Assembly: GCA_942486035.1 (NCBI GenBank)
Contig: CALNXK010000308.1
Location: 177,501 to 241,500 of the forward strand
Source: Porites lobata
Lineage: Eukaryota > Cnidaria > Anthozoa > Scleractinia > Poritidae
DNA length: 64,000 nt
Reading direction: 5' to 3'
The position numbers and the translations under genes were made by a program. This document shows positions 24,437-37,153 of the stretch, piece by piece (position 1 is the stretch's first letter; the number at the start of each line of letters is the position of its first letter). A model generated the notes under the pieces. That model made no database searches, was not told the origin of the DNA, and saw only the letters and a list, made by a program, of their open reading frames with translations.

Positions 24437-26589
24437 TTTTGGGTCTTTTTAAGTCTTGGAAGCGATCAATTTTAGTAGCGTATTGTTGTAAACATTGTAA
24501 ACTTTGAGTAGACAGGTGAATGGCTCAAAATTTCCAAAAAACTGTGGTAGGAATAATCGACAAGCTGCAAAGGAGTCGGATTCTATATCTTACGAATCGA
24601 AGACCTCTAACAAAATATTTGATGACTTGACGTTATCGGGTAAGTCTTATATTTCAGTATTTAACTTGTCGTTTATTGCAGAATCCGGATTAGTAGAGTA
24701 CAGCGCTGGCGACTATGTTTCTATTTTTTCGCTCTTTTAGGCCAAATCCACCGAACAACGAGCAAGTAACCTTGTGAATTAAAAGAAGTGAAAGGCCTAG
24801 CTAGATTGTGCAAGGTCAGGAGTTGATTATCAAGACCACATCATGTCCTTACACCAAGATTTAAGTCTGCGACGTTATTAACTATGAAAACAACAATGCA
24901 TAACTTGTTGAAGCTTACAATTTCCTAACTCTCGGTATAAGATCCCTAGATTCTCGAGAGATAAGCAATGAACTTTATTTTCGGATCAGGGAAGGGGTTG
25001 AAGAGAAGGAAGGTGCCAGCTTTGATCAATCCATCATTTTGGACTACCTCTGTCAATCTTGATGAGGGAGACGAAAATCTCCAGCTATTAAGGCAGTCTT
25101 TTCTGGCTTAATTTTTTTAGTATTTTTAAATATTGTACAATAATTAATGCTATAATATTTTTTATTGATTCTATCTTTTGTAGGAGTTTTTGTTATTGCT
25201 ATCATTAGTTTTAACTTTATTTCATTTTGTTTAGGGGGGAATTACGATTCATATTCCTTGCGATTCGATTCAATTTCGATTATTGCCTTTTGATTTCGAT
25301 TCGATTATGTCAATGTTTCTTAATTCTTATAACATAACGCGTAATGTAAACAGCATGCAACCCTAAACCCTCAATATAAGAACAGTAACAGAGACAGGAG
25401 GATTCACAGTTGCTTGGTTCTTCACCATGTTTGAGAACTGATAAAGAGCGTGTCGCACATGGTTAATTGCCTTATTTGGAAATTCTCAAGGGGAGGTATA
25501 AGGACAGCATTTTTACCAGGCAACACAAAATGGCGCATGAACTGCTATCGTCTTTGTTCATCAATCAAAAACGCACATTAAAGAGTTCTGGATTCTTATT
25601 TTAGAATATAATAACTCACTGAGCGCACCCTGGAAAAGTTGTGCAAAAATCGAAACATGGAAGCAAATAATCCTGAATTGAACTAAATGGTCATAATGAT
25701 GATTAATCAAGAATTTGATTAATTGTTATACTACTAATTTTATTTAGCTAGATGTTTGGCATGATGGCACCCCTATTGCAAGACAAAAAATGTTTGAATA
25801 AAGGTTGAATAAAGTATATAGTTCAGTTAAAACACAATGATTCAATGACCACACTACTACATCTCATTCAGACTCCAGGGCTGTGTCTCAATGTAACTTT
25901 ATTGGGACACACAAATGTAAAAAAAAAAAGGGGAACGGGCTTAACCCTTTTTTAACAGAAGTCAGTTCAATGACAACATGCCCATTTAATAATCTCAGTG
26001 GCCCATGTACAGCAATTTTTTCTGAGGGGAAGGGGCAACTGTACACACGCTTTTATCACAGTATTAGTTCAAAAAACACACATCAACCCAATTTCTATTG
26101 CCCAAAATGAAGGAATTATAATAGGAAAGTATTTTATTACTTTGGGCAAGACAGCTAGTTTGAGTTTAAGTTGGATTAGGGGTGCAGGTTTTCTCTTTTG
26201 CTAACCATAGTTCAATGACCTGACCACATCCCAGTTCAATAATCTCAGCAGAAGTTCATAAAACATACATCAATTCAATGTCCAGTGACACTAATTTAAG
26301 GAATAGGAGCAATATTTTCTATTTCTCTGGGTGAGGTGGAAGCAATGGAAAGGGTTGAGGGTTTTGCATGGCTGAGCTTCTGGTCCATACTTAAAACAGC
26401 AGGCATTTTTCATTGCTTGACACTATTAATAGACCTGTCCACATCAGCCTACTAATAGTGTAGTGTAGTGTTTTTACTGCATATTCCTCCAGTTTGTCCA
26501 GGGGCCTGTTTTTACTGTTCTTTCCATTCGATGCTTGTATCTTAATTATAATTTTGTAGTTAAAATTTCTAGGAATGGGGTTGGGGGTT
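24437..26589. other. Intronic stretch without a supported gene
   Basis: AT-rich sequence in APEX1 intron 4. Near 25240-25320 there is a degenerate run of CGATTCGATT-like units. Nothing else was recognised. Confidence 0.5.
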
Positions 26590-26597
26590 AGTAGTTC

Positions 26598-26774
26598 CAG
26601 GGGCAGATCTAGGGGGAGGTGCAGGGGGTGCACCCACCCCCCCTCCTGAGATGACCTGCGGTTTTCTAATACGACTGGTATTCTGCAAAACAAAAACTAT
26701 GTGGTTTATTGGTGTTGAATTAGAGCAAGAGACGAGTGCAACCCCTCCTAAAAAAAATCCTGGATCCGCCCCTG
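26598..26774. mobile_element. hAT-type MITE with 8-bp target-site duplication
   Basis: A 177-bp element starts CAGGGGCAGATCTAG and ends CTGGATCCGCCCCTG, an imperfect inverted repeat. It is flanked by AGTAGTTC at 26590-26597 and again at 26775-26782. An exact 8-bp duplication and CAGGGG ends are typical of hAT elements. Confidence 0.88.
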
Positions 26775-29114
26775 AGTAGTTCTGCAGAATCATCTATACT
26801 TATCTTAATGTTTTTTCCATTTGGCAATTCTGTGTCCATAAAAAAATAATATGATCTTGTATTCCTCTGCAACTCCAAAGCAGGTCAAAAACTACCCCTT
26901 CAGAAGACTTGTGAGGGGAATTTTATGCTACCACAGGGTTGCAAAGAAAGGAACCATGTATAAGCAATCACAGGAACAACAATGTTGAATCTGGGTAGAA
27001 TGATCCCAAGAACTTCATAATACTCAGTCTTTCCTACCACCAGTTGGCATTAGGACAATGCAATCATTATTCTCTAAAATGGCAATCACAGCATCTTGTT
27101 TGCCATGAAATTTGAAATATTCAAACACAATTATTATTTTAAAGTGTCTAGGGCAACCTCTCCTGTCTGGCTAATGGTAGTTACGATGGCATCTCATCAA
27201 CTACATCGCCCTCTTCCATCAGGGTAACAAAATTGTCTATCAACTTAAAACCAAAACAGCTTCCTCATAAAATGAGGTATATAAATAAAAAGTAAGTAGA
27301 ATTTATTTACACCTGGCTGTGCATTCAGTGACAAGTCTAGTACCCAGCGATGTAATCAAAAAATAAAAAATACAATTAAAAAAAAAACCTAGAGATAGTT
27401 TTGTGGCTGTTTCTCCTTTAAGAACATAAGCTTACATTGTCGAGCAAATGATACACAATGCGAAATCCTGAGACAAAAATTTAACAGATTTATTATCTAG
27501 TATTTAATAACATAACTTAGAGGTCTTGAGACTAGACTGGTTTGTTGCCTTTTCGAGTACTCAAGATACAGCGTGCAGCAAATAGTATTAAAGCGTTACA
27601 AAATACTTGGCCTCATTTGGCTGTTAGCTGCTGTTGCAACAATTCTCAGCTCGCCATTTTTCATTTCGACTGAAGAGATGACAGAGATCGTTTCATCACT
27701 GGGGATCTTAACAGAAACGATTACTAACTTACTAACTTTCCTGACCGGCTGTTACCTTGGCGTGCGGCAGTTTCATTATATTAAAGGCAGTACTGTCCCG
27801 TCCGCGGCTAGTAGTTTTTCCATTTAAAGTTCGGTAGTAAACATTATGTAGTTCGGTAGTAAACACATTGTGATGCTTGAGTCCAATGTGTGGGATGAAA
27901 ACAGCTTCTACTTCATTCACAGGACGTGGATAGCCAATGATTTGCTCAAAATTCGTAAAATGAATAGGGCTGAACTTATTTTAAAAATTGCATATTCGTC
28001 CGCCATTACTCTTCCCGCCATCTTGAAAACAAGATCTGCCAGACGTCTCGCCCGTTGTCTCCTTCCCGCCTTCCTTTGCGCGCACATCGAAGAGAGACGT
28101 CTGGGTACGAGGCAGTAACAAAATCATACACAGTTTAATGAATAAAGGGAAATAAAACCTAAACATAACAATTTCTCTATCATGTTGAAGCGTAAAAGGT
28201 GACTCTATTAATCGCACTGCAAATTTGGTGCCTGTCAAAAGTGAGAACCCGTCCGGCTGGCCGAAAAGTGATTTTGGGAATTTTTTTATCGTTTTCATTA
28301 AAAGCCCATAATTATTACCCCGCATATCACAGAGGACCAGATTTTTCTAACAGAAAACGTTTCATAATTCAACGCTATAAGTTGTTGTGCAAAGGAAGCG
28401 CGTGCTTTGATCGTCGTGGATATTGAATGAGTGCAAATTCTCTTGCAAAATTATGAAAAACTGCAGAATTATAGGTTTAAATAGGGCAAAAAAGAACAAA
28501 TTCTGTCCGAGGTCTGTGTACAGTTTACCTGAGACGTGATGAGAAAAAGTATGTTTAAAAGGCTGGTTTACAAGCCACCAGATTCGTCGCCAAGATTTAC
28601 TAGTAAACTAAACTTGTCGAACACAAAAAATCCGGCCTGATTTTTATTTTGGCCTCTCTTTTAGACAGAGGAATGCAACGAGTAAATTGGCTGCCACCAA
28701 GGACTATCGTGGTGCATGTCTTTCTTAAAATTATATTTCGGGGTTGTCCAATTATCCATAGTCTCTCTAACGGAGCAATGTTGGAGAGACTGGTGAATGC
28801 CACATTATGATGCTGCAGCTAATGCAAATACAATACACGAAGATTATACACGAATAGGTCTATTTGTTTTCCAGGCCTAATCTACTGTGATCGAACATGG
28901 TTGCTATTTTTCGGTGTACAAATAACTTGATGTAAAATTTGTTTCACTCTTGGACGGTCAAATTCTGATTTTTCTCTAAAATCACTCAGCCTTTGCCTCA
29001 AAAGTCAAATGAATGTGCCCTGGTCTGTGGATTACAAGTTTATTGTTTGATTTAAATTATGAATTTATTAACGGGAGCTTCGCTTTTAGCCCTGGCTAAA
29101 TCTATATATTATCT

Positions 29115-29325
29115 AAGTCTCATTGCAGCTTTTAAGCAGCGGCCCGCAGCGCTGCTTTACTGCTGCTTTACCGTGGCAAAATTTTGCAGCGCTATCGCAG
29201 TGCACGAAATGTGACGTTCTCTGCTTTAGCGACTCACGAGCACTGCTTTACAGACGCTTAAGCGCTGTGCAACCGTAAAAGTGAAGTGCTGTAGCGCTGC
29301 GGCAGCGTTGCGTCGTTCGTACGGG
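29115..29325. mobile_element. End fragment of the CCCGTACGA element family
   Basis: Rich in GCAGCGCTG, CTGCTTTA and TTAGCG motifs and ending CGTTCGTACGGG, like the right end of the element at 17972-19415. Only one terminus is clear. Confidence 0.6.
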
Positions 29326-29901
29326 AGATTTTACAATTATCCTATTTACAAAAGGATTATTTTCTGTGAGTAGGGGGTGCTTTCTTGATGACCAGGGCCG
29401 ACTTGTTCGAAGGCTGATTAGCACTTAACCCAGGGTTAAATTAAACCCAGGTTTCTTTTTTCTGTTTGAAAGCATTTTCTCGGATAAATTTCTCTGTTAT
29501 TTTTAAGAGCATCCAATCATCAACTTGTTGACAGAAAGAATTAAATATTGAATTTACTTTTTAAGCTTTCATATCTGAATGCAAATTTCGTGCTAACCCT
29601 GGGTTATTAATATCTTAACCCAGCTTTGAACAACCCGGCTCAGGTGGCAATTTTTGCCAGTCACTGGAACTTCTGGAGAACCCCAACTTTTTTTGGTCTT
29701 GTCTCTTACCTCAAGCTTTTTATAGGTTCAGTTCTGTTTCCCCCTTTTCTGAATGTGATGATGTTCCCCAATTTTATTATTTCTTAGCCAAAGCCTTGTA
29801 ATATAAAATAAAACACAAGAATTATTCTTGTGTTTGTTTTGTTTGTTTCTTTTATTGACCTGTTTTGTTACTAACAAGTCTTAATTTTGTGCTGTTTTCA
29901 G

Positions 29902-29969
29902 GAGGTCAAATTCCCTGGGTATCATACCTATTGGGCTGAGGCACAGACAAAAGGTTACAGTGGAGTTGG
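29902..29969 (+). CDS. APEX1: APEX1 exon 5
   Basis: Begins phase 0 after TTTTCAG and encodes EVKFPGYHTYWAEAQTKGYS followed by GVG, ending in phase 2 at a GTGTAT donor. It continues the core fold straight after exon 4 despite 12.4 kb of intron. Confidence 0.92.
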
Positions 29970-30280
29970 GTGTATGTAAATCCAATAAAGAAATAATTAT
30001 TCTAAAGTGAAGTACTGTTTTGTATGACAAACGTGCAAGTCTTTTGTACAGGTCCAAAGTCTGAAAATAAGTTCAAAACACGATATCTCTTTAAAGTCAT
30101 CTTATTTATAATAACAATAATAATTTTTATAATATTAATAGTGATAATTATAGTACTTTAATTATCCTTTTGATCTTCCCTGATGGGGCTTTTCAGCGAT
30201 AATGAAACAAATGATTTACTGTAAATGGAACATAACATTATTAAAACAACCAACATGAACTGGTAGGAGATGAACCAGTT

Positions 30281-30371
30281 GGCAAAATCTAGGTAGTGGC
30301 CAGGGCAGGACATGAACATGGGGCCTCTGAATTACACGTACAGGTCCAGCACTTTAACTGCTCAGTCACCC
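30281..30371 (-). repeat. tRNA-derived SINE fragment
   Basis: Read on the minus strand, the sequence has an A-box-like TGACTGAGCAGTTAAAGTGC, a CTGGACCTG arm, and a B-box-like CATGTTCATGTCCTGC at roughly tRNA spacing. It would not fold as a working tRNA. It lies in APEX1 intron 5. Confidence 0.65.
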
Positions 30372-31295
30372 TGAATGACATACTGAATTATGACATGAAG
30401 TGCAAAAAAATTTTGAAATTTCCTGGGTTTGATTGGTTAGCCATGTGACATTGTGGATTATTTTACAATACATATTTAAAACATTTGCAACCTTTTACAA
30501 GAAAAGGCGGGGGTTTTTTGTTTCACCCTTTGTACCCTCAGTTTCTTAATTGATCCCAATTTTGTAGTGGCGCCCTGTCTAGGGTTGGATACTCAGAACT
30601 GATTCTCCTCTTTTTAGAACCAGCTTTTCTAAGGCATTTTAGTGCTCATGTGCTTTCTTTGAATATGCATTCCAAATAATTATGTAGGTTGTTAGCTTCC
30701 ATGCTTGCCCAGTGCAAACTGTATGTTGTCATAATTTTTCTTTTTATTTTTTTATAGTTAGAAATGCATTATTAGAGTGGGCATTGACATGCAACACCAA
30801 AAATTTATGTAATGACTGTTTTCATGAAAGTACATGCAGCCTTACAAATTTATTGCAAAAATTAGAATTCAAGAAGGCAGGACATTTGTTCAAAGAATGA
30901 CTAGAGTGGTTAAATAAGCATTCCAAAAACATCCATCAAGTGGCCAATTTACTTGCACAAAGTCCAGTATTCAGTTTATGCATAAATTATAGCCTCACTA
31001 AACACAATATCTCTAAATTTCAATACTGTATTATTATGCTTGTGCATATGAAACAAGGTTTTTTTAAATTTTCACCTTATAATACCAGTCGTAAATTTAT
31101 GTTAGGGCGATGTTTTTATTTACTTCTTTTCCATAGGGAGTCTCTCCTCAGGCTAAAATGTTTGTGTTTGCTTTCAGATTGCTATAGCTCTTTGTCGTAA
31201 TAAAGCCTATTTTAAGTATACTACATACACCAAATCATTGTAGTGATGACATTAATTATTAAATTGATATTCTCTTGATTATATATTTATTTTAG

Positions 31296-31339
31296 ACTAT
31301 GCAGCAAGACAAAGCCATCGAATGTATCCTATGGTATAG
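31296..31339 (+). CDS. APEX1: APEX1 exon 6
   Basis: A 44-base exon encoding LCSKTKPSNVSYGI with split glycine codons at both ends. The acceptor is TTTTAG and the donor GTCAGT. It matches the GVGLL..VSYGIG stretch of the family. Confidence 0.92.
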
Positions 31340-31932
31340 GTCAGTTGTTATGTTTTAGATGTTGTAGCACTGTGAGGCTCAAGGTTATCCGGCCTTTACT
31401 TGTCATGTACATGGATTATTATTTTCTACACAGAAATAAGTACTTTTGATTAATGCTGATTTCATTTAGAAGAATAAAAATGTTACTCTGAACACGACAC
31501 AACAGTTTTCATTTGTTCATTTCTAAATTTGAAAAAATAATAATGTCAACCTGAATTTGCTATGAACTTTATTGTAAATCTCGGTTATTTGTCCAGTTTC
31601 CTGGAAATTACACTGTACAATGAAAGACAGTAAGTATTAACATTATAATATAAAATTAATGGTATCTTGATTTGTTCTTGTTTGCCGATAATCTAGGGGT
31701 GATTGGAATAAGGTACTAAGTGTCTCCTGATGCAATCTCTAATTCTCTCTTTGATTGACAAACTCATAAAGGAAAATTAAAGGGAGAATCTAGTAGTTTT
31801 TCAAAAGTCACTTGGGAATTAATTGCATGTACAGTCAACTTTCACCCTGCAGGAATGTCTCTTTTACAGATAAAAATAAACACCAATATTATTATGGGTT
31901 GCAAAGAGTCAAAACGTATCATGTTTTTTCAG

Positions 31933-32004
31933 GCATTGCAGAGCATGACAATGAACGACGAGTTATAACAGCTGAATTTAAAGAGTTTTACTTAGTGGCA
32001 TCAT
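31933..32004 (+). CDS. APEX1: APEX1 exon 7
   Basis: Encodes IAEHDNERRVITAEFKEFYL followed by VAS, ending in phase 1 at GTGAGT. The family continues with a tyrosine codon and VPNAG. The last base T fits that tyrosine codon, but no matching downstream exon was found before exon 9. Confidence 0.92.
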
Positions 32005-32248
32005 GTGAGTAGTCTTCTAGTAATGTACTAGATCGCCAAATGCTTGGCTGTATATGCCTCTGGTTCAGTACATTTACTAATAGTACAAGGGCTATCACTA
32101 ATGATATTGTTACTACTATAGCTGTACAGTACAGTGTGCTGCTATGATGTCAATGATGACAACCACATCCACTACCACAACATGCCCTCATAGCTGAGCA
32201 AAATCTTTATTATTATTATTTTCTTTTTACATTTACTGTCAAACTTAG

Positions 32249-32446
32249 AAAACCGTGAACACCTGAAAATTTTCAGGAATGTTGATTGTGTACTGGCCAA
32301 TCACAATAAAGTTCAGGATATGCAAGCAAACCTCAAAACCACAAACTAATTACCGTTGCTGTTTGCAGTTTGGTTGTCTCATGCCTTATTGGCTATTTCC
32401 TCTCAACACAATAACATTCCATAAATATTTCTGGTGTTCACGGTTT
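32249..32446. mobile_element. MITE, about 200 bp, AAACCGTGAACACC ends
   Basis: AAACCGTGAACACCTGAAAA at the left faces TTTCTGGTGTTCACGGTTT at the right. It sits in APEX1 intron 7, the interval in which the YVPNAG exon should be found. No target duplication was defined. Confidence 0.72.
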
Positions 32447-32927
32447 TGTCAGTTTCACAGTCAAAGGTAACGTATTGAAAATAAATGTTTTTGTGTGTAT
32501 ATAGAGGGTCACAGGCTTAACAGTTCTTGAAAATGAATTTTCTCCTGACAATGTCAATACATTATCAATAGAAAAAGTTATGAGAGTTCAAATTGATCAC
32601 GTGCAAAAGACACTTTGATTCTCTGTCAAGTTCTGTCCACAAATTCTTTAAGAAAATGTATGGAAGTCACTTTGGAAAATGAATTATAACAGGCTCCTCC
32701 TTTTACCGGTATAACTCCTCCTAAAACCCCCCATGAAACATTTATAAGTGGCAGTTTGCGGTATTGTAGTTTCTTCTGGTTGTCCCTCTCCTTAAAAACC
32801 AACATGTTCAAATTCTTATTCGATCCGAAAAGTGTGTCGTTAGTTGGCGACTCTTAAAAGGCCGCACTAAGGCTTATCAGTTCTCGACTGAAACTATCAA
32901 CTGTTTTTCTCTCTACTTTCCTTGCAG

Positions 32928-33040
32928 GCTTGACTACAGACAGGGTTGGGATAAAGTCTTCAGGGATTACCTCAAGAATCTAGACAAAAACATACCTGTT
33001 ATACTGTGTGGCGATCTTAATGTTGCTCACAAAGAAATAG
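32928..33040 (+). CDS. APEX1: APEX1 exon 9 (GDLNVAH)
   Basis: Follows TTGCAG and encodes LDYRQGWDKVFRDYLKNLDK, then NIPVILCGDLNVAHKEI. GDLN matches human D210 and N212 in the active site. Donor GTTAGT, phase 1 out. Confidence 0.94.
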
Positions 33041-33573
33041 GTTAGTTTCTGGCTGTTAATCCTGTTAATCAATTATTCTTCTGTTTAAAAATACGTGCAC
33101 ACCAGGTTTTATGTCTCCACCCATAACTGTGCGGATAGAATGGGAACAAGCTTTTCACACAACGATTCCTAGACTGAACAAGCCTTAGTTACAATTTTTC
33201 AATGATATCCAAAGTTAACCATTTACTGGTTAGTATGAGTTCTCATCACCCTAGAACTTTTTAGACACCTTATAAAGTTTACACAAATTAGTATTCCTTA
33301 TCGCTTCCACACCATACATCCACAGTACTGGGGAAACCAAAGCCATGAGGAATACTATGTCGTGTAAACTTCAAAAGGTGTCCAAGGGGTTTTTAGCCGA
33401 TGCAAACCAATGGTAACCCCATTAACCAATAATGGCTTGCATTTTCTATCCAAGCAATCCTAAAACACTTTCTACCAGTTCTCCTGTAGACAGTAGATCT
33501 TGGAGAACCCTTTCCATGTCAAAGCCGCTGATAACTGATACTACATATATTTTCTCCCTCTCCTTTCTTAAAG

Positions 33574-33752
33574 ACTTAGAAAACCCAAAGACCAACACAA
33601 AAATGCTGGTTTTACAAAAGAAGAAAGACAAGGCTTCACTGAACTGCTGGAGGAAGGCTTTATTGATTCGTTCCGTCTCTTTATCCTGAAAAACCTAAAC
33701 AGTATTCATTTTGGTCTTATATGAGAAACGCTCGCGCAAAGAATGGTGGCTG
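33574..33752 (+). CDS. APEX1: APEX1 exon 10, two single-base losses
   Basis: Encodes DLENPKTNTK, then AGFTKEERQGFTELLEEG, then a final block ending YSFWSYMRNARAKN. The frame is kept only if one A is supplied in the A-run near 33600 and one T in the T-run near 33671. Length is 179 bases where 181 fits the phases of both neighbours. Donor GTAAGT after TG, the first two bases of a tryptophan codon. Confidence 0.9.
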
Positions 33753-33866
33753 GTAAGTTAGTTATAACGCGTTATTATTTGCGAAGTGTCTTATCCATAC
33801 TTAAGCTTGACCAGCGGTGAGAAGAATGAGAACGTCATAAAGAAATAGATTTAATAAGCAAAACAA

Positions 33867-34959
33867 CAGTACCGCAAATGATCCCCAAAATGGGCAGCAA
33901 ATGATTCTCGACCGTAAATGATCCCTAAGATGGACCGCAAATGATCCCGTGAAAAATTGACGAATGGAATGGATTTTAGTTGGATATTGGATGAAGAATG
34001 GAGTGTTTACAACGTAACCTTCGAGGGAGAAAAGGAACCTTTTCTTCTCGCCCTCTAAAGAAAAAGGGAAGGAGGACGCCAGATCACATGTTAATTTATA
34101 CAACGCGTGAAAAAAATAATAGACATGAAAAGGATAATTATGTTATTAACCGTGCTTCTTCCCTTGGCAATTGCTTTAAATTTTGTTTCGTCGCTCTAAG
34201 GACAGGCAAGACGCTACGCAGAAATAACTATTATTTTAACGCCTAGAAGATCAAATTGTCAAGAATGTCAACATTGGGATTACGGTAAGCACGTGGCTAG
34301 GGACTCCATTTAACAAACGTATTTTTAGACTGACCTCAAGTCCCACAAAAATAAAGCTAGAATCGGGCCTTTCGGGCTAGCCAGCGAATGCTTCATGACA
34401 ACCAAAAATGCACAACGAGTATATTACACACAAACGACTATTTAACTGAATAATGTTACTCTCACTTTGATTATTTTCTCAAGTTAATAATAAGTATAAC
34501 CGATTGATTGATTTTGACAAAGTTTTTATCTATATCGAAGTTAACTACAGTACGTGAAAGCTTAATTGTTAAATAGTAACTAAACAAGACACTACGTTGC
34601 GCAGCCATTTTCTTGTTTCTTTGACTTAACAATGTTTTAAAATTAGTGTGTTAGAGTATATTTCTCGTTTTCTTTAAACAAAGTCTTGAATTGATTTTTC
34701 ATTTACTTTTCATTTATGTCTTTATTTGAGAAGTAAAATTATACTTTTACTACTTTTTAATGAAAATGATGATTATAAAGAATTTCTATAGCGCTAGAAC
34801 TATAAAATATTCAAAAGCAATAATTGTCATAATAAAATTGACACGATCATCCGCGAACTTGAGTCCAAGTCATTCCTATTTTTCGTTTGCGGACCAAGTT
34901 GGGGATCATTTACGGTCGAGGATCATTTTAGGTCATTTTGGGGAGCATTTGCGGTACTG
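33867..34959. mobile_element. 1.1-kb non-autonomous element with GCAAATGATCC repeats
   Basis: Inverted ends of about 65 bases: CAGTACCGCAAATGATCCCC at the left and GGAGCATTTGCGGTACTG at the right. Each terminus contains three or four copies of (G)TAAATGATC/GCAAATGATC. There is no coding sequence. It lies in APEX1 intron 10. Confidence 0.8.
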
Positions 34960-35343
34960 TACAGTACTTCCGCATCACACTTTTCGGTTCATTCCGTTGC
35001 CATCGCTGCACTACTAAGCTTCGCACTTGATGCCCGGGTACTGAACCCGAGTACGGTACTCGCTCGGCATTAATCTAATACAAGAGAGGAACGGCGGTTT
35101 TAAGTCGATTCGGCCTATAACATTACAACACTCTACAGAATGGTGAACCTACTTCGCCGAGATGTTATTTCACTTAACCTTGGATTCCACATGTGCAGTC
35201 TCTGTCTTTCCATGCTTACTCCTTTTTCTTAGGCTTAAAGAACGACAAATACAAATCGGGCGAGTCGACGTAGTCTGGGCGAATTGCCATCTGGCGAATT
35301 GACCTTTCGGGCGAAACGACCCGATACCCAAGACAGAATCATC

Positions 35344-35621
35344 TACAATCTTGGACAAAACTGTTGAGAAAATTGCGTACTTGGGGAGCATTTTTTCTAA
35401 ACGTCGTAGCCGACCGATTCTTCCTTCCCCCCGTCCCCCTGGAAGCAGTGTTGTTGGGTCTTTAAAAGAAAGCCGGATTCCTAAGCATTTGTAGGAAGCA
35501 ACTTTGAACTGGGGGAGGGGGTTTTCTTTACGCAAAGCCGTTGATTTGGAAATAGTTTTGTTGCGTTAGGTAGTGCACATTAATGAAAACATTTTCTCAA
35601 GTAGTTTTGTCCAGGATTGTA
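35344..35621. mobile_element. 278-bp TA-flanked MITE, copy 1
   Basis: Starts TACAATCTTGGACAAAACT and ends AGTTTTGTCCAGGATTGTA, so TA borders an 18-base inverted repeat, as in Tc1/mariner MITEs. It differs from the copy at 37154-37431 at only three positions by eye. Confidence 0.85.
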
Positions 35622-36719
35622 TTTGACTGGAAAAGTCGATTTTGAGCATTTAACGCTGGCACATAAATCTGTTCTCTATATATTTCGTACACTTCGCAGA
35701 AAAGTAGATAATTAATGAAAAATAAGTGACAACAGAGGAGTTGATGACAAGAAAATCAACTTGTATGTCTTTCTTGATTCAAGTAGCCAATCGTGAACGT
35801 TTGTGAATTTCATTTTCCATGCAGGGTTTTTACGCGCGCTTTGAGTGCAGAGGAGCAGGCATACATTACGTTTTTGGCGGACGAGAAGGACTTCTCGGTC
35901 AAGGAGATTAGCCAGAAAACAGGAATTTCACCTGCTACTATTCGACCAACAAATAATACATGAAACTTTTGCTGAATTTTGAGAGCGCGTGACCCATGCT
36001 TTGAACAATTTCCCCATCGCCGAAATAGATAAAACAATCAAAGTCAACGAACAAGCGCTTGCCATTAATAACAGCATCAAAAGGAGAGAGGATTAAATGT
36101 TAACAAAACTTGTATTTTTACTTTCCAAATTTGAAAGCTTACTTTTGACATTGTAGCGATGTTCAGTGCAAAAAATCACACTATGAAATCTAGAAATGTC
36201 ACGCTCGGTAACGTGACAAGATGTACTATCGTGTGACCAGTGAGAGTGCATGTTTTGCCCTCGGGCTATTTATAGGTACAAATGACTGGACGAAATTATG
36301 GGATAAATTCATCATTTGTAAAGCAAGAGAGAGCAAAAATTGCCACAGCTGTCTTCTAACCTCTTTCTCTCCGCAATATCTAAGATTCGGAACGATTAAC
36401 AGGACATTTTGAAGGTGTTACCAAGATTGGCAACGGTTAACAACGATTAACAAGGACGTTTCAAAAGAATCAGAAGGTCATTTACTTTTAAAAACAAAAT
36501 GGTGTTAACCGTTTCAATGCTTTGTTAATCGTAACATTATTCTATCCATGGAATTATCATAAAAAGTTAACCGACTTGTAGCAAACGAGGTTTCTGTAAC
36601 CCTCATAGTTTAGCCAATTTTACGATCTGAGAAGCATTTTCCACATGACAGGATATGTCTCCATATTGCTTTCACTATACGTCACTAAATAAACACTACG
36701 AACTTTATTTCTTCTAAGA

Positions 36720-36975
36720 AAACCGTCATCCAAGTCTTGTTCTGACTCTTCTGAAAACTAGAAATCACTTTCCACACTTTTCAAGCCTGCCAGGTTTGAA
36801 CAACACGAAAACATGTAACAATGAGCACGCGTTCTACAGCTATTGCAAACCGTCATCCAAGTCTTGTTCTGACTCTTCTGAAAACTATAAATCACTTTCC
36901 ACACTTTCCAAGCCTGCCAGGTTTGAACAACTCGAAAACATGTAACAATGAGCACGCGTTCTACAGCTATTGCAA
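36720..36975 (+). repeat. Tandem duplication, two 127-bp units
   Basis: Units at 36720-36846 and 36847-36975 both run from AAACCGTCATCCAAG to CTACAGCTATTGC and differ at a few bases. This is a plain tandem duplication in APEX1 intron 10, with no coding value seen. Confidence 0.9.
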
Positions 36976-37153
36976 AATCTTACTGTTTTAAGAGGGTGCA
37001 GCAAAAAACGTATGTGAGGTCGTACTTTTCTATGAGAAGATGGTGTGCCGTGAAACTTTGCTCTCAAAACAGCTTCCGTAAAGTGCTTTTTATTGGTAGC
37101 TTTCCGTTTTGTGCCTGTTAATATTCTTGCTAAAAAACGCGAATCACCTTATA

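Larger units (their letters stand above)
19536..29095 (-). mobile_element. Copy 2 of the AGCGGAGCTC-ended repeat, inverted, with nested insertions
   Basis: Inverted relative to copy 1 at 13080-15355. Its ends resemble each other in reverse: AGCGGAGCTCCCG near 19545 and CGGGAGCTTCGCT near 29073. Matching blocks run 29025-28190, then 24250-22700, then about 20200-19536. The gaps (24.3-28.2 kb and 20.2-22.7 kb) are later insertions, including a hAT-type MITE at 26598-26774 and two direct copies of a CACTAAGCGAAGGCGAC unit near 20750 and 21028. It accounts for most of the 12.4-kb APEX1 intron 4. Small open frames inside have no recognisable product. Confidence 0.65.

Noticed and set aside
27573..27827. 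An 84-codon frame with a hydrophobic segment
   Set aside because: It starts at a non-ATG codon inside a nested repeat region, has no homologue I recognise and no splice context.
32034..32046. CGCCAAATGCTTGG as the missing APEX1 YVPNAG exon
   Set aside because: It reads PNAW only in a frame that does not fit the phase left by exon 7, and it has no suitable acceptor and donor.
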